33,404 bases of DNA from Caulobacter sp. Its GTDB lineage: Bacteria; Pseudomonadota; Alphaproteobacteria; Caulobacterales; Caulobacteraceae. The notes below the pieces were generated by a model. It saw nothing but the letters and a program-made list of their open reading frames with translations. It did not search any database and was not told the origin of the DNA. Shown here piece by piece: positions 14,163-22,842 of this stretch (the first letter of the stretch is position 1; every line of letters begins with the position of its first letter). Both the position numbers and the translations under genes were made by a program. The stretch spans positions 1 through 33,404 of the forward strand of contig JAUSPV010000086.1 of assembly GCA_030652755.1 (NCBI GenBank), given 5' to 3'.

Positions 14163-17100
14163 CTAGTAGTCCTTCCGCCAGCGCACCGAGAGCCTCGAAT
14201 CCTCGCCCGCCAGCCTGGAGATGATCGACAGGTTGCGGCGAACCCGCCACTCGACCTGGGCCGCCGGGCCATCCCGGCCGCCGCCGATGATCTCCAGATA
14301 GACGTCGTCGGTCAGGTACTTGCCGCCCGCCACCGTCATCGCCCCGCCCTCCCCGCCTCCGGCGAAGACAAGCCGGTCCAGGCCGGTGAAGTCCTTCAGG
14401 TTGCCGATCACGTCAAAGCCCCCGCCGCCGGCCAGCGCCGCGATGGCCGAGGCCAACTGCGCGGCCTCCAGCGGCGACAACTGGGCGGCGGAGGTGCCGA
14501 ACAGCACTCGCGACAGCACTTCGTCCTGGGGCAGCGAGGGGCTGGAGGTGAGGGTGATCTCCGGTCGCGAGGCGGTGCCGCGTACGCGGATGACGGCGGT
14601 CAGAGCCGGGTCCTCGCGGGTCGCGGTCAGGTCGAGCCTAATCCGGTCGGGCGAGGCGGCCAGATAGACCGCGCTGCGGGTGTCGAACTCGAAACGCTTG
14701 CCGGCGAAATCGTACTCGCCGCGCACGATGCGGGCGACGCCGTCCAGCACGGGTCTGGCCGTCGTGCCCGAGACGCGGGCGTCGATCGACATCTCCGCGT
14801 CCAGGCCTCGGCCTTCGATGAAGATGCCCCGGTCGGCCTTGAGCGTGACATCCAGCCCGACCACCAGGCCGCGCCGGGCTTCCGGGAGCACGTCGCCTTC
14901 GGTCGCGCCGGGTTTGTTGCGCTCGATGACCGCCATGGGAATGACCCCGGACGGAGTCGGCGGATCGGCGGCGATGACCGCCCGGTCGATGGTCAGGGCG
15001 CCGGAGAGCTGCACCCTGCCGTCGGCGGCCCTGTTGAGCGTCGCCTCGCCCGAAGCGATGGCGGTGATGGCGTCGTTCTCGATCAGCTGGAAGTCGTTGA
15101 GGCCGACCCGGAAGGTGCTGACGCCATCGCGCAGAAGGCTGATCCGGCCGCCGCCCGACAGCGTCCCCCGCTCGCCGCCGCTGATCCGGCCGCCCCGCCC
15201 GTCCGTCGCCGAGAAGCGGCTGACATCGATGGCGTTGTCGGCCAGCACCGCCCGAACCGACAGGTTGACCAGGGTCAGGCCGGTCTGTCCGTCCACGAAG
15301 CCGCCGTTCGCTAGTTCAGCGGTCCCCGACAGCCGGGGATCGGCCAGCGAGCCGGCGATCGTCCCCTTCATGTCGACCACGCCCGACAGGCTGCGCTCGC
15401 CGCCGACCAGCAGGTCCCACAACGGCCTGATCTCGCCATTGGCGGCGAAGACGCCGTTCATGGGCTGGCGATTGGCGATGGCCAGCCGCAGTGGCGCGGC
15501 CGAAGCCTCGACGGGCAGGGTCAGGGTAGCGCTGGACCGCAGGCCGCTGGCGTTGCTCGCGACCGCCTCGATGAACAAGGACTGGTCATTGAGCGTCGCC
15601 CTGACCCGGCCGTCGACGGAAACCGCACGGCCGGCGCCGCGCGCTCGGGCGCCCTCCAGGGTGACGTCCATCGACCCGGTCAGCCGCGCGCCCTGCCCCT
15701 GCAGAGTGAGCTTGCCACCCACCGTGCCGGCGAGGTCCTCGTTCAGGGCGCCCAGCGACACCCTGGTCAGGTTGGCGTCGACATTGGCGACCTCTCCGTC
15801 CATCCGGGCGATGATCTCCGCGCGGCCGCCCTCGATCTCCAGCTTCACATCGGCGAAGCGCTGGCCGCCGCCAAAGCCGATGCGCGCCGTCTCCACGGTC
15901 TTGAAGTCGGCGGCGCCGAAGCGGCCCTCGCCATTCAGCGCCAGGCCGGTGGCCTTGTCCTGCGCGGCGTAGACGCCGTCACCCCTGAACCGCCAGCGAT
16001 TGGCCCCATAGGTCCCCCGCATGTCCACGACGATGGGCAGCCGCGACAGCGAGCCGTCGGCGGTTATCGTCCCGCGCGCGAAGCGCAGGCCGCCGGCCCC
16101 GCGCACCGAGGCCTCCCGGGCCGTCAGGTTGAGCGTGGCCCGCCCGTCCGGTCCGGAGTCCGACAGCACGGCCGTTCCCGAGATCTGGCCGGAGGTCAGG
16201 ATCGCGCCCGGCCCGACGTCGAGGATCAGATTGGCCGTCGAGGGCCGGCCTCGCCGAAGCGCCAACCCGCCGGTCGCCTTGATTCCGCCGGCGTCGGCGT
16301 CGACACCGGTCAGATCCAGACCCCCTTGGGCGAAGCGGAAATCGGTCCTGGCCCGGGCCGGCCCGTATTCGCTGTCGGCGGTGATCGTCACGGCGCCGTC
16401 GGTCCCGCCGGCGCTCCGCGCGAAGCTGAGCACGACGTGGGCCGCGCGCAGCGGCAGCCTCGGCAGGTCGACGGCGGCGATATCGGCGATCAGGTCGGCG
16501 CGCGGCGCCGAAAGCGCGCCGGTGATGGCGCCTGTTCCCTTGGCCTCGCCGGAGATTTCGACAGGACCGGCGCGGAACGGACCGGTCGCATCCCAGTCGA
16601 GCTTGAGCTTCAGGGCGCCGGCCGGGCCGATCGTGCCGGCGGTGCGGGCCGAGCCCAGCGCGCCGTCAAGCTCCAGGTTCGCCACCGATACCACGCCCCG
16701 GCTGTACTCGGCCTTGCCCCGCAGACGTGGCGCGGCGCCGAGCAGACGGTCCAGCTCGCCCAGTCCAGTGGCGAAGCCGGCGCCTTTGGCGTCAACCGAG
16801 AATACCCAAGGCTTTCCACGCCCCCCTTGCGACGCCGACCAGGTCGCCGTGGCGCGACCGTTGGCCCCGATCCGGGCCGCCTGCAGGTTGGCCATCTCCG
16901 CGTCACCCTTGAACGACAGGCCGCCCAGCAGGGTGCGTTCGCCGGCGGCATTGAGCTTGAGACCCGCCCCCGTCGCCTGCACCCGGCGCAGCAGCAGGCG
17001 GCCATCCTTCAGGCGCGCCGCGACGATCTCGGCCCTGGGTCGGGCCCCAAGCAGGGCCGCGACGTAACCCTGGCCCGCGCCGCCGTCGCCGGTCAGCGTC

Positions 17101-18365
17101 GACTCGACCGTCAGTTCGCCGGCCTTCATGCCGATCGTCACAGGACCCTGGGCGCGGGCGAGATTGTAGCCCGCAGCCTTGAAGCCGGTGGCGGACAGCG
17201 CGCCGGTATAGAGCCACGACGCCTGATTGCCCGTCAGCCGCCCGCGCGACTCGGCCGCGCCTTGCACCGCCCCGGATGTCAGCCGGCCCAGCGACCGCGA
17301 GGTCAGGGCCACGGCGATCCCGTCCTTGCCGGTGACGCGCTTGCCGATGTCCGCCTCGCCGCTGGCCGACACGGCGAGAACCTCGCTCTCGGCCCGCGCA
17401 TTGATCGCGTAGAGGCCGCTCTTCGCCTTGCCGCCCCGGCCCGAGAACCGCACCTCGTCGCCGAACATCGCGGCGTAGCGGGTCGTCAGGGTCGAGGCGG
17501 CCAGCGACAGGCGGCCAGTGGCCACGCCACCCTGGACGTTCCAGGTCCCGGACGCCTCGGCCGGCCTGGTGGCGCCGGATGTGGCCAGCAAGCTGAACCG
17601 GCCCACCTCGCCAGTTCCGTCGGCGTTGACCTTGAGCATGAATGGTTGGTCGGCCGGCAGGCCAAGCGCCCCGGCCAGCGCGCCGCCCTGCGCTTCCAGC
17701 GCATCGGCGAACACCTTCAGCGGCCGCCCCTTGCCGGTCTCCACCGCGAGGATCAGCCGGTCGCCCTGATGCAGGCGGCTGGCGGCGCCGAGCGCCACGG
17801 TCGTGGGCCCCTTGCGAACCACCTCGATCTTGCCGGCGACGTGGAACAGGCCGCGCTCGTAGCTGAAAGCCGGAAGGGTCTCGACGGGAATCCGCAGTTG
17901 CTCGATCCGGATCGAGACCGGCAGACCCTTCGACGTCCTCTTCGGCGTCAGCGTCGGCCGGCGAAGAACCCGCACCTGGCCAGCGGTGATGGTGTCGGCA
18001 TGGAACCGGCGCACGAACAATTCGTGATACCGCCAGGTCATCTGCACGTCGGCGGCGTCCAGCCAGACGCCTTTCTCATCGGTGATGGTCAGCCGCCGGA
18101 CGCCGAAGTTGCGCCACAGGTCGCCGCTCAGCCCCTCGATGCGCAGGTTGCCGAAGCGGCCAAGCTTCAGGCCGTTGGCGCGCGCCTCCACGAACATCAG
18201 CCCCGGCGCCGTGTTGAGCCCGAAGCGAAGCACCAGCGCCGTTCCGCCGACCAGAAGCACGGCCAGCAGCGAGGCCAGAATGATCCAGCCCGGCCCGGTG
18301 GCCGGCAGCCGGACCCGGCGCCGGCGAGCCGTCGGGGCTGCCTGGGCGTCGTCGGCGGCCGTCAA
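14163..18365 (-). CDS. tamB: TamB, inner-membrane subunit of the translocation and assembly module
   Basis: A 1400-residue AsmA-superfamily protein. TamB is anchored in the inner membrane, spans the periplasm as a long hydrophobic beta-groove and works with TamA in outer-membrane protein insertion and probably lipid transport. A single membrane anchor lies at about residues 27-48 (IILASLLAVLLVGGTALVL) behind a basic stretch. A long beta-rich, repetitive central region follows. The C-terminal TamB/DUF490 domain includes SSPSLPQDEVLSRVLFG, then LSPLEAAQLASAIAALAG and the final VEWRVRRNLSIISRLAG segment. The start is TTG 18365, overlapping the tamA stop (TTGA). An ATG is not available nearby and the signal anchor follows at once, so TTG is accepted. 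Confidence 0.94.
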   Translation of the reverse strand: MTAADDAQAAPTARRRRVRLPATGPGWIILASLLAVLLVGGTALVLRFGLNTAPGLMFVEARANGLKLGRFGNLRIEGLSGDLWRNFGVRRLTITDEKGVWLDAADVQMTWRYHELFVRRFHADTITAGQVRVLRRPTLTPKRTSKGLPVSIRIEQLRIPVETLPAFSYERGLFHVAGKIEVVRKGPTTVALGAASRLHQGDRLILAVETGKGRPLKVFADALEAQGGALAGALGLPADQPFMLKVNADGTGEVGRFSLLATSGATRPAEASGTWNVQGGVATGRLSLAASTLTTRYAAMFGDEVRFSGRGGKAKSGLYAINARAESEVLAVSASGEADIGKRVTGKDGIAVALTSRSLGRLTSGAVQGAAESRGRLTGNQASWLYTGALSATGFKAAGYNLARAQGPVTIGMKAGELTVESTLTGDGGAGQGYVAALLGARPRAEIVAARLKDGRLLLRRVQATGAGLKLNAAGERTLLGGLSFKGDAEMANLQAARIGANGRATATWSASQGGRGKPWVFSVDAKGAGFATGLGELDRLLGAAPRLRGKAEYSRGVVSVANLELDGALGSARTAGTIGPAGALKLKLDWDATGPFRAGPVEISGEAKGTGAITGALSAPRADLIADIAAVDLPRLPLRAAHVVLSFARSAGGTDGAVTITADSEYGPARARTDFRFAQGGLDLTGVDADAGGIKATGGLALRRGRPSTANLILDVGPGAILTSGQISGTAVLSDSGPDGRATLNLTAREASVRGAGGLRFARGTITADGSLSRLPIVVDMRGTYGANRWRFRGDGVYAAQDKATGLALNGEGRFGAADFKTVETARIGFGGGQRFADVKLEIEGGRAEIIARMDGEVANVDANLTRVSLGALNEDLAGTVGGKLTLQGQGARLTGSMDVTLEGARARGAGRAVSVDGRVRATLNDQSLFIEAVASNASGLRSSATLTLPVEASAAPLRLAIANRQPMNGVFAANGEIRPLWDLLVGGERSLSGVVDMKGTIAGSLADPRLSGTAELANGGFVDGQTGLTLVNLSVRAVLADNAIDVSRFSATDGRGGRISGGERGTLSGGGRISLLRDGVSTFRVGLNDFQLIENDAITAIASGEATLNRAADGRVQLSGALTIDRAVIAADPPTPSGVIPMAVIERNKPGATEGDVLPEARRGLVVGLDVTLKADRGIFIEGRGLDAEMSIDARVSGTTARPVLDGVARIVRGEYDFAGKRFEFDTRSAVYLAASPDRIRLDLTATREDPALTAVIRVRGTASRPEITLTSSPSLPQDEVLSRVLFGTSAAQLSPLEAAQLASAIAALAGGGGFDVIGNLKDFTGLDRLVFAGGGEGGAMTVAGGKYLTDDVYLEIIGGGRDGPAAQVEWRVRRNLSIISRLAGEDSRLSVRWRKDY

Positions 18366-20173
18366 AACGCCTGTCCAATACTGATGTAGATCTGGAACCC
18401 GGAGTCACCCTCACGCTTGTCGAGCGGGAAGGCGATATCGGCCCGGACCGGCCCGAAGCCGAGGTCGTAGCGCACGCCGAACCCGACACCCACGCCGATG
18501 TCATCCCCGCCGGGCAAGGTGTCTCCTCCGACCGCGCCGGCGTCGACAAAGGCTACGGCGCCCCAGCGCTCGGTGATCTTGCGGCGCACCTCGAACCCGG
18601 CCTCGACGACCGAAAGGCCGCCCTGCGGCGTGTTGCCCGGCAGTCGCGGGCCGATGGCCTGCCAGCCGTAGCCGCGGACCGAGCCGCCGCCGCCCGCATA
18701 GAAGCGACGGGGCGAGGCCACCTCGTCCAGCACCGCGCCCCAGATCGACCCGACCTTGGCCCGGGCCGCCAGCACGGTGTTCGCCTCCTCGTCGAGCGAG
18801 AGGTAGTAGGAGGCCTGGCTCTGGACCTTCAGGTACAGGGCCTGGGAATCGCCGAAGGTGGCGGTCGGTTCGACCCTGGCGTCTAGCCGCCAGCCGCGCG
18901 TCGGATCGAGCGGATCATCCGATCGGTCGAGGGCGAAGGCGGCCAAGGCGGCCGCGGTGACCACGTCGCGTTCCTCGCCACGGAAGGTGGTGGAGTTGAT
19001 CCTGACCTTCTCGGCGCTGCGCGCGACATCCAGCAGGAGGCCGCCGGTAAGGTAGGAAGTCTTTCCGAAGCGGCGCGTGATGTCGCCGCTGACTCCGACA
19101 CCGGTCGAGTCATAGGCGTCCGTCTGTTCATTGTAGAGGCTCGCAAGCAGGGTGAGCGTCTGCTGCGGCCGGCGCCAGTGGGGCAGCTTGATGCTGGCCT
19201 CGAGCCGCTGCTCAAGCTCGGCCAGTCGAAGGCTGTAGGCCGTGGTGTCGGCCCGGCCCAGCCGATTGTAGCGCGTGCGTCGCACGTCGAGGCCGGCGCC
19301 CTCGCTCGTCGAATACCCCGCCGAGACTTCCAGAGTTCGCCGGGCGCGGTCCGCCAGCGTCACCAGCACGGGCCGTCGCCCTTCGGCGTCGGCTTCCTCC
19401 CGAGGCTGCAGCGAGACCCCGACCGAATCGTACACGCCGGTGTCCAGCAGACGGCGTTCCAGCTCGGCCACGTCATCGGGGTCATAGATGTCGCCCGGCG
19501 CCCAGGGCGCCAGCCCGCGAATCCAGTCGGGATCGGTCCGGCCGACCTCGCCCAGGGTGAGGCCGTCCATGCGCACCAGCTCGCCGGCCACGATCCGGAA
19601 CGTCGGTTGCACCGAATTGTCGGCGTGATCGACGATCACCTCCCGCGTACCGGGGCGGGCGTCGGCATAGCCCCGGGCCTGCAGCGTGGCGACGATGCGG
19701 CCCTCCGCGGCCAGCACGTCGGCCGCCCTACCCGGCGCGGCGCGGCGCAGCGCCATGGCCTGTTCGGCGGCGATGCCGACGCCGGGAATCGGCTCGTCGC
19801 CGTCCCACTCGATGGCCGGCCGGGCGAAGCGGAACCGGGCGCCCGGCGTAATGCGGATCACCGCGCGCGGGGGCTGACCGCTGTCGTCTTCGTCGGGATC
19901 GACGACATCCGGCTCGACCTGGAAGCCGTAGTAGCCCTGTGTCTGCATCGCCGCGCTGGCGTCCTCCGCGGCGGCGCGGGCCCGGCGGCGGGCTTCGAAG
20001 CGGGTCGTGGCGGCGGCCTTGCTCTCGCCGACCGCGCGGGCGATGGCCTCGAGCAGGTCTTCGTCGGCAACACCTTCAATTCTGGCGGTGGCCTGTTGCG
20101 CGTTCGCGCCGGTCGCACTGAGGCCCAGTACGACGACGGCCGTGGCGGCCAGGACCCTACGCGCAGGCGACAA
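18362..20173 (-). CDS. tamA: TamA, outer-membrane BamA-superfamily barrel of the TAM complex
   Basis: A 603-residue outer-membrane protein: signal peptide (LSPARRVLAATAVVVLGLSATGANA), POTRA domains in about residues 30-260 and a 16-stranded surface-antigen barrel at the C-terminus. The conserved loop motif VRGYGW is at about 499-504, and the chain ends in an aromatic barrel signal (IYISIGQAF). TTG 20173 is chosen because a strong GAGGAG ribosome site lies 9 nt before it and the signal peptide begins there. The longer frame from 20269 adds a charged, non-signal segment. tamA precedes tamB with a 4-nt overlap, giving the usual tamAB operon. It is divergent from the ATP-grasp operon. Confidence 0.93.
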   Translation of the reverse strand: MSPARRVLAATAVVVLGLSATGANAQQATARIEGVADEDLLEAIARAVGESKAAATTRFEARRRARAAAEDASAAMQTQGYYGFQVEPDVVDPDEDDSGQPPRAVIRITPGARFRFARPAIEWDGDEPIPGVGIAAEQAMALRRAAPGRAADVLAAEGRIVATLQARGYADARPGTREVIVDHADNSVQPTFRIVAGELVRMDGLTLGEVGRTDPDWIRGLAPWAPGDIYDPDDVAELERRLLDTGVYDSVGVSLQPREEADAEGRRPVLVTLADRARRTLEVSAGYSTSEGAGLDVRRTRYNRLGRADTTAYSLRLAELEQRLEASIKLPHWRRPQQTLTLLASLYNEQTDAYDSTGVGVSGDITRRFGKTSYLTGGLLLDVARSAEKVRINSTTFRGEERDVVTAAALAAFALDRSDDPLDPTRGWRLDARVEPTATFGDSQALYLKVQSQASYYLSLDEEANTVLAARAKVGSIWGAVLDEVASPRRFYAGGGGSVRGYGWQAIGPRLPGNTPQGGLSVVEAGFEVRRKITERWGAVAFVDAGAVGGDTLPGGDDIGVGVGFGVRYDLGFGPVRADIAFPLDKREGDSGFQIYISIGQAF

Positions 20174-20204
20174 GCTTCTTTTCTCCTCGTGCGCCCCGAA
20201 TCCC

Positions 20205-20232
20205 GTGTAGTCGGACGAGGGCCGGCTGTCAC
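20205..20232 (-). promoter_or_regulatory. Candidate tamA promoter
   Basis: On the minus strand GTGACA (20232-20227) is followed after 16 nt by CTACAC (20210-20205), within ACTACACG, which partly fits the Caulobacter -10 GCTANAWC. The tamA TTG start lies 32 nt beyond. Found by eye; modest support. Confidence 0.3.
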
Positions 20233-20246
20233 GTCCATCCACCCTT

Positions 20247-20330
20247 TGCAGCGGCTTCGAAAGTTGCACAAATGCAGTGCAGTCGCTGCATCCGGTCGCA
20301 AGTCCGGCCGAAACCAGACGCCAGTCCGGC
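20247..20330 (+). promoter_or_regulatory. Motif-rich region upstream of the ATP-grasp operon
   Basis: Five TGCA tetramers lie within 44 bp (20247, 20265, 20273, 20278, 20287). They are followed by two direct copies of AGTCCGGC (20301-20308, 20323-20330) spaced 22 bp, two helical turns, apart. The second ends against the GAAGGG ribosome site of the gene at 20345. This could be an operator region. I cannot name a binding protein. Confidence 0.3.
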
Positions 20331-20344
20331 GAAGGGCGCTACGA

Positions 20345-21901
20345 ATGAACCGTGAAAAGGCCTTCCCGGCCCTGAACGAAACGGACCCTGACGTGAGCGT
20401 TGCGACCGCCGATGCCCTGGGCCTCGCCCAGGCCCTGCCGATAACGGACGCCGCCTACCTTCCGGGGCTGGCGTTTGACGAGATGTATGTTGAGGGCGGC
20501 GATGTCCGGTCGCACTACGCCGGTGTCCACACGCGCCTGACCACGCTGTCGCCAGAGGCGCTGGCCGATCGCCAGAAAACGCTGGAGCGCTCGTTCCTGC
20601 TGCAGGGGATCACCTTCACCGTCTATGGCGCGGAGGCGACGACCGAGCGGATCATTCCGACGGACCTGGTGCCCCGGATCATCCCCGCATCGGAATGGAA
20701 GACCATCGAGGAAGGCCTGACCCAGCGCCTGCGGGCCCTGAACATGTTTCTGGCCGACATCTATGGCGACCAGCAGATCCTGATGGACGGCATCGTGCCG
20801 CGCGAACTGGTGCTGGGCGCGCCCTCGTACCGCCGCGAGATGCAGCACCTGTATGTGCCGCACAAGGCCTACGCCAACGTCTGCGGATCGGACCTGATTC
20901 GCGGCGAGGACGGCGCCTTCGCGGTGCTGGAAGACAATCTCCGTGTTCCGTCGGGCGTCTCCTACATGCTGGCCAACCGCGACGCGGCCAAGCGGACGTT
21001 TCCCGGCACCTTCCGCGCCTCGAACGTCCGGCCGGTCGAGCGCTATCCTGACCTGCTGCTGGCGACCCTGAAGAGCATGGCGGCCGAGTGGCGGCCCAAT
21101 CCCCAGGTCGTGGTCATGACCCCCGGCGTCTACAACAGCGCCTACTACGAGCACGCCTACCTGGCCCGGCTCATGGGCGCACCGCTCGTGGAGGGTCGCG
21201 ACCTCGTTGTCCACGAGAACATGGTCTACATGCGGACCACCACCGGGCTGCGGCGCGTGGACGTCATCTATCGGCGGGTGGACGACGACTTTATCGATCC
21301 CCTCACCTTCCGCCGCGACTCGTCGCTGGGTCTGCCCGGCCTGTTCAACGCCTACCGGGCCGGCAATGTGGTGATCTGCAACGCGCCGGGCACCGGGGTC
21401 GCCGACGACAAGGCCGTCTACGCCTACGTTCCGGACATCATCCGCTATTACCTGGGCGAGGACGCCATCCTGCCCAACATCGAGACCTTCCTGTGCCGCG
21501 AGCCGGTGCAGCTGGCCCATGTGCTGGCCAACCTCGACAAGCTGGTGGTCAAGGCGGTCGGCGCCTCGGGCGGCTATGGCATGCTGGTCGGGCCGCACGC
21601 GTCCCGCAAGGAGCGGGAAACCTTCGCCGAGGCCCTCAAGGCCGACCCGGCCAACTATATCGCCCAGCCGACGATCCAGCTGTCGACGGCGCCCTGCCTG
21701 ATCGACGGCCGGATCGAACCCAGACACGTGGACCTGCGCCCCTTCATCCTGTCGGGCGAGAAGATCGTGGTGACGCCCGGCGCCCTGACGCGTGTCGCCC
21801 TGCGGCGCGGCTCCCTGGTGGTAAACTCCAGTCAGGGCGGCGGCTCAAAGGACACCTGGGTTCTGGTCGACGAGGATGAACCCGAGGAGACCCGGCCATG
21901 A
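20345..21901 (+). CDS. Circularly permuted ATP-grasp type 2 family protein (COG2308)
   Basis: A 518-residue protein of the circularly permuted ATP-grasp family (former DUF404/DUF407). These are predicted amidoligases that form peptide-like bonds with ATP. Family blocks: LPGLAFDEMYVEGGDVRSHY near 36-55, then FTVYG and RIIPTDLVPRII. Further on are LYVPHKAYANVCGSDLIRGEDG, FAVLEDNLRVPSGVSYML, VVMTPGVYNSAYYEHAYLA, VDVIYRRVDDDFIDPL and the nucleotide region LVVKAVGASGGYGMLVGP at about 399-416. ATG 20345 has a GAAGGG site 8 nt upstream. The stop overlaps the next gene (ATGA). In known genomes this gene travels with an alpha-E gene and a transglutaminase, as here. The substrate is unknown; peptide tagging or small-peptide synthesis has been proposed for the family. 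Confidence 0.94.
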   Translation: MNREKAFPALNETDPDVSVATADALGLAQALPITDAAYLPGLAFDEMYVEGGDVRSHYAGVHTRLTTLSPEALADRQKTLERSFLLQGITFTVYGAEATTERIIPTDLVPRIIPASEWKTIEEGLTQRLRALNMFLADIYGDQQILMDGIVPRELVLGAPSYRREMQHLYVPHKAYANVCGSDLIRGEDGAFAVLEDNLRVPSGVSYMLANRDAAKRTFPGTFRASNVRPVERYPDLLLATLKSMAAEWRPNPQVVVMTPGVYNSAYYEHAYLARLMGAPLVEGRDLVVHENMVYMRTTTGLRRVDVIYRRVDDDFIDPLTFRRDSSLGLPGLFNAYRAGNVVICNAPGTGVADDKAVYAYVPDIIRYYLGEDAILPNIETFLCREPVQLAHVLANLDKLVVKAVGASGGYGMLVGPHASRKERETFAEALKADPANYIAQPTIQLSTAPCLIDGRIEPRHVDLRPFILSGEKIVVTPGALTRVALRRGSLVVNSSQGGGSKDTWVLVDEDEPEETRP

Positions 21902-22842
21902 TGCTCGCGCGGGTGGCGGACAGCCTCTACTGGATCGGGCGCTACGTGGAGCGAGCCGAGCACTTCTCGCGGCTGGCGGATGTCATGCTCAACGCCACGC
22001 TCGACCGGTCTGACGCGGCCGCGCAGACGGCCTATATCGCGCTGTCGGCGGTGGGCGACCCCGATATGGCCCGCGCCTCGCTGACCTACGAGGCCGCCCG
22101 CGCGCTGGTGCTGAACCGCGAGGATCCCAATTCGGTGATCATGTCGCTGGCCCACGCCCGGGAGAATGCCCGCCAGGTCCGAGACCAGATCACCACCGAG
22201 ACCTGGGAGCGGCTCAACCTGCTGTTCCTGAAGGTCACCGCCGAGAGCACCGCCTCGGAGTTCGAGAGCGGCTCGTCGGCCTTCCTGCACGACGTGATCG
22301 CCGACCTGCATCTGTTCAAGGGCGCCGCCGACGCCACCATGAGCCACGGCGAGGGCTTCCGGTTCCTGATGCTGGGCGTCTACCTGGAGCGGGCGCATCT
22401 GATCGCGCGCCTGCTCGAGGTCGGCTTCGGCGACGGTCGCGGCAAGAGCGTCACCGACCGGCTGGCGCTGATGAACCTTCTGCGCATGGGCTGCGCGCTG
22501 GAGCCCTACCTGCGCCGGTACACCGCCGAGATCGAACCCCGCTACATCCTGGAGTTCCTGCTCTTCGACGAGGAATTTCCCCGCTCGATCCGGTTCGCGA
22601 CGGCGCGGATCGAGGAGTACCTCGTCGGCGTCTCACGCCATGTCGAGGTTGGCGGCCTGGCCACGCCCGAGCGGCTGGCGGGCCGGCTCAAGGCCCGCCT
22701 GCAGTTCGCCGACGTGGACGAACTGGAAGCCACCGGAGCCAGCGGCCTGCTGACCACCGTGGTCAACGAGTGCGCCCGGATACACGAGGCGATCTACGAC
22801 ACGTTCGTCGCCTATTCCCTCGAGATGAGGCTACCCGCCTAA
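21898..22842 (+). CDS. Alpha-E domain protein (DUF403, COG2307)
   Basis: A 314-residue all-helical alpha-E domain protein. The family start MMLARVADSLYWIGRYVERAEHFSRL is clear, followed by helices with AHARENARQVRDQITTETWERLN near residues 80-102 and LLEVGFGDGRGKS. The C-terminal part has DEEFPRSIRFATARIEEYLVG. No catalytic residues are known for the family; it is thought to partner the ATP-grasp enzyme. Its ATG overlaps the ATP-grasp stop (ATGA), and its stop TAA shares one base with the next ATG (TAATG). The three genes are therefore translated as a unit. It is a little longer than typical family members of about 310. Confidence 0.94.
   Translation: MMLARVADSLYWIGRYVERAEHFSRLADVMLNATLDRSDAAAQTAYIALSAVGDPDMARASLTYEAARALVLNREDPNSVIMSLAHARENARQVRDQITTETWERLNLLFLKVTAESTASEFESGSSAFLHDVIADLHLFKGAADATMSHGEGFRFLMLGVYLERAHLIARLLEVGFGDGRGKSVTDRLALMNLLRMGCALEPYLRRYTAEIEPRYILEFLLFDEEFPRSIRFATARIEEYLVGVSRHVEVGGLATPERLAGRLKARLQFADVDELEATGASGLLTTVVNECARIHEAIYDTFVAYSLEMRLPA

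Noticed and set aside
12894-15314. 806-codon plus-strand open frame opposite the M20 hydrolase and tamB
   Set aside because: It spans two real minus-strand genes and their gap, with the Gln/Arg/Gly/Asp-rich composition of a high-GC antisense shadow and no domain.
16326-18389. 687-codon plus-strand frame opposite tamB
   Set aside because: A shadow of the third-position GC bias of tamB; no recognisable motif and no plausible promoter.
19178-20344. Upstream extension of the ATP-grasp frame
   Set aside because: It runs antisense through tamA; the GAAGGG site and family N-terminus place the start at 20345.
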